Assembly (NCBI GenBank): GCA_947071365.1
Contig: CAMTFT010000095.1
Location: 1-6,700, forward strand
Reading direction: 5' to 3'
Length of the DNA: 6,700 bases
From: an uncultured bacterium
GTDB lineage: Bacteria > Bacillota > Clostridia > Lachnospirales > Lachnospiraceae
Shown: positions 6,288 to 6,700 of the stretch, one piece after another
Numbering within the stretch: the stretch's first letter is position 1
Layout: every line of letters begins with the position of its first letter
Notes under the pieces: generated by a model
What the model saw: the letters and a program-made list of their open reading frames with translations, nothing else
Told to the model about the DNA's origin: nothing
The model's database searches: none
Position numbers and translations under genes: made by a program

Positions 6288-6654
6288 TTACGCCCGTGCG
6301 AACCGCCGACGGATCTCAGCCTCCGCCGCCTCAAATCTCCCATCCAGCTCTCTTCCGCCTCCAAGGAGCGTCCCCAGCTCCCGGTACTCGTCCCATATTC
6401 CCTGTCCGTGGGGGACACAGAAAGCTCCGGCATCGCTTCCCAGCGCGATCTTCACGCCCAGTTCCCAGCCGCGTTTGATCTTCTCACCCTGATGCTCCTT
6501 TAATCGCAACAGAGACGCATCATCAAACCGTCCGCTGCCGATCAGGTTTGTGATCGTGACGTACGTTGGCACCCATACAGCCCGGCTTTCCGCCATGGCC
6601 TGCAGACAGTCCTCGTCCACAAAATTGCCGTGCTCCACCGAATCAACGCCGGCC
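6288..6654 (-). CDS. Amidohydrolase family protein, C-terminal part (cut by contig end)
   Basis: About 121 genuine C-terminal residues remain, ending at a TAA (6290-6288). SVEHG near the start carries the metal-ligand histidine of the amidohydrolase (COG1228, imidazolonepropionase-like) barrel, VPT follows at residues 28-30, and LGSDAG (about 71-76) carries the conserved metal-binding aspartate. PHGQG with the following DEYRELGTLLGGG is the typical region of the last barrel strand and helix. The C-terminal helix ending in IRRRF is a usual end for this family, so the gene is not truncated at its 3' side. The N-terminal part lies beyond the contig. The apparent ATG and leading residues MCIRDR (6671-6654) are translated adapter and must be removed. 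The substrate cannot be assigned; members act on amide, cyclic amide or dipeptide bonds. It lies upstream of dgt on the same strand. Confidence 0.85.
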
Positions 6655-6700
6655 CTGTCTCTTATACACATCTGACGCTGCCGACGACTTAATAGGTGTA
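6655..6700. other. Illumina Nextera adapter read-through (non-biological sequence)
   Basis: Positions 6655-6673 are CTGTCTCTTATACACATCT, the 19-bp Tn5 mosaic end used in Nextera libraries. Positions 6674-6687, GACGCTGCCGACGA, continue as the i5-side Nextera adapter in the orientation seen in read-through. CTTAATAG (6688-6695) then occupies the place of the 8-base i5 index; it is the reverse complement of CTATTAAG, which I recall as Nextera index S518. GTGTA (6696-6700) is the start of the constant P5 part. The segment should be trimmed; it is not a transposon. Confidence 0.98.

Noticed and set aside
6091..6492. Plus-strand frames of 109-133 residues opposite the amidohydrolase/dgt junction
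   Set aside because: They are rich in serine and proline as expected for the complement of GC-rich coding sequence, and the opposite strand holds recognisable protein motifs.
6655..6673. Tn5/IS50 transposon end
   Set aside because: The 19-bp mosaic end is followed directly by the synthetic Nextera adapter, index and P5 bases, so it is library-derived and not a mobile element.

Overview
The window reads as an ordinary chromosomal stretch from a gut-type Clostridia bacterium (Bacillota), most likely a member of the Lachnospiraceae. This is an inference from strong AGGAGG-type ribosome binding sites, tight gene packing, a T/S/E-linker lipoprotein with SH3 repeats, a Clostridia-like dNTP triphosphohydrolase and a DUF4143 ATPase. 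No 16S rRNA or other phylogenetic marker is present, so the genus is not assigned. The last 46 bases are not biological: they are Illumina Nextera adapter, so the right edge is a sequencing-contig end.

Layout from left to right. (1) Positions 33-1328 on the plus strand encode a stand-alone AAA ATPase with a C-terminal DUF4143/nuclease-like domain. (2) A strong hairpin with A and T tracts on both sides (1385-1427) serves as a shared terminator between this gene and the convergent minus-strand genes. (3) Minus-strand genes for a HAD-type phosphatase (2192-2845) and a PlsC-type acyltransferase (1479-2195) overlap by ATGA and form a translationally coupled pair. (4) A minus-strand terminator (2893-2928) separates that pair from a 510-residue secreted lipoprotein (2955-4487) with two bacterial SH3 domains. 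(5) The 227-base gap upstream of the lipoprotein holds a predicted extended -10 promoter and two hairpins in the leader. (6) A dGTPase-like HD hydrolase lies at 4715-6133. (7) The C-terminal third or so of an amidohydrolase lies at 6288-6654, cut off by the contig end.

The genes do not form one obvious pathway. The best-supported functional link is the HAD phosphatase/acyltransferase pair, which could act in phosphate-ester and phospholipid metabolism. The dGTPase would act in nucleotide pool control, and the lipoprotein at the cell envelope. I found no CRISPR array, RNA gene, insertion sequence or prophage signature. I also found no convincing undescribed system. The observations most worth following are the adapter artefact at the right end, the structured leader of the lipoprotein gene, the hairpin around the ATPase start codon, and the coupled phosphatase/acyltransferase pair.
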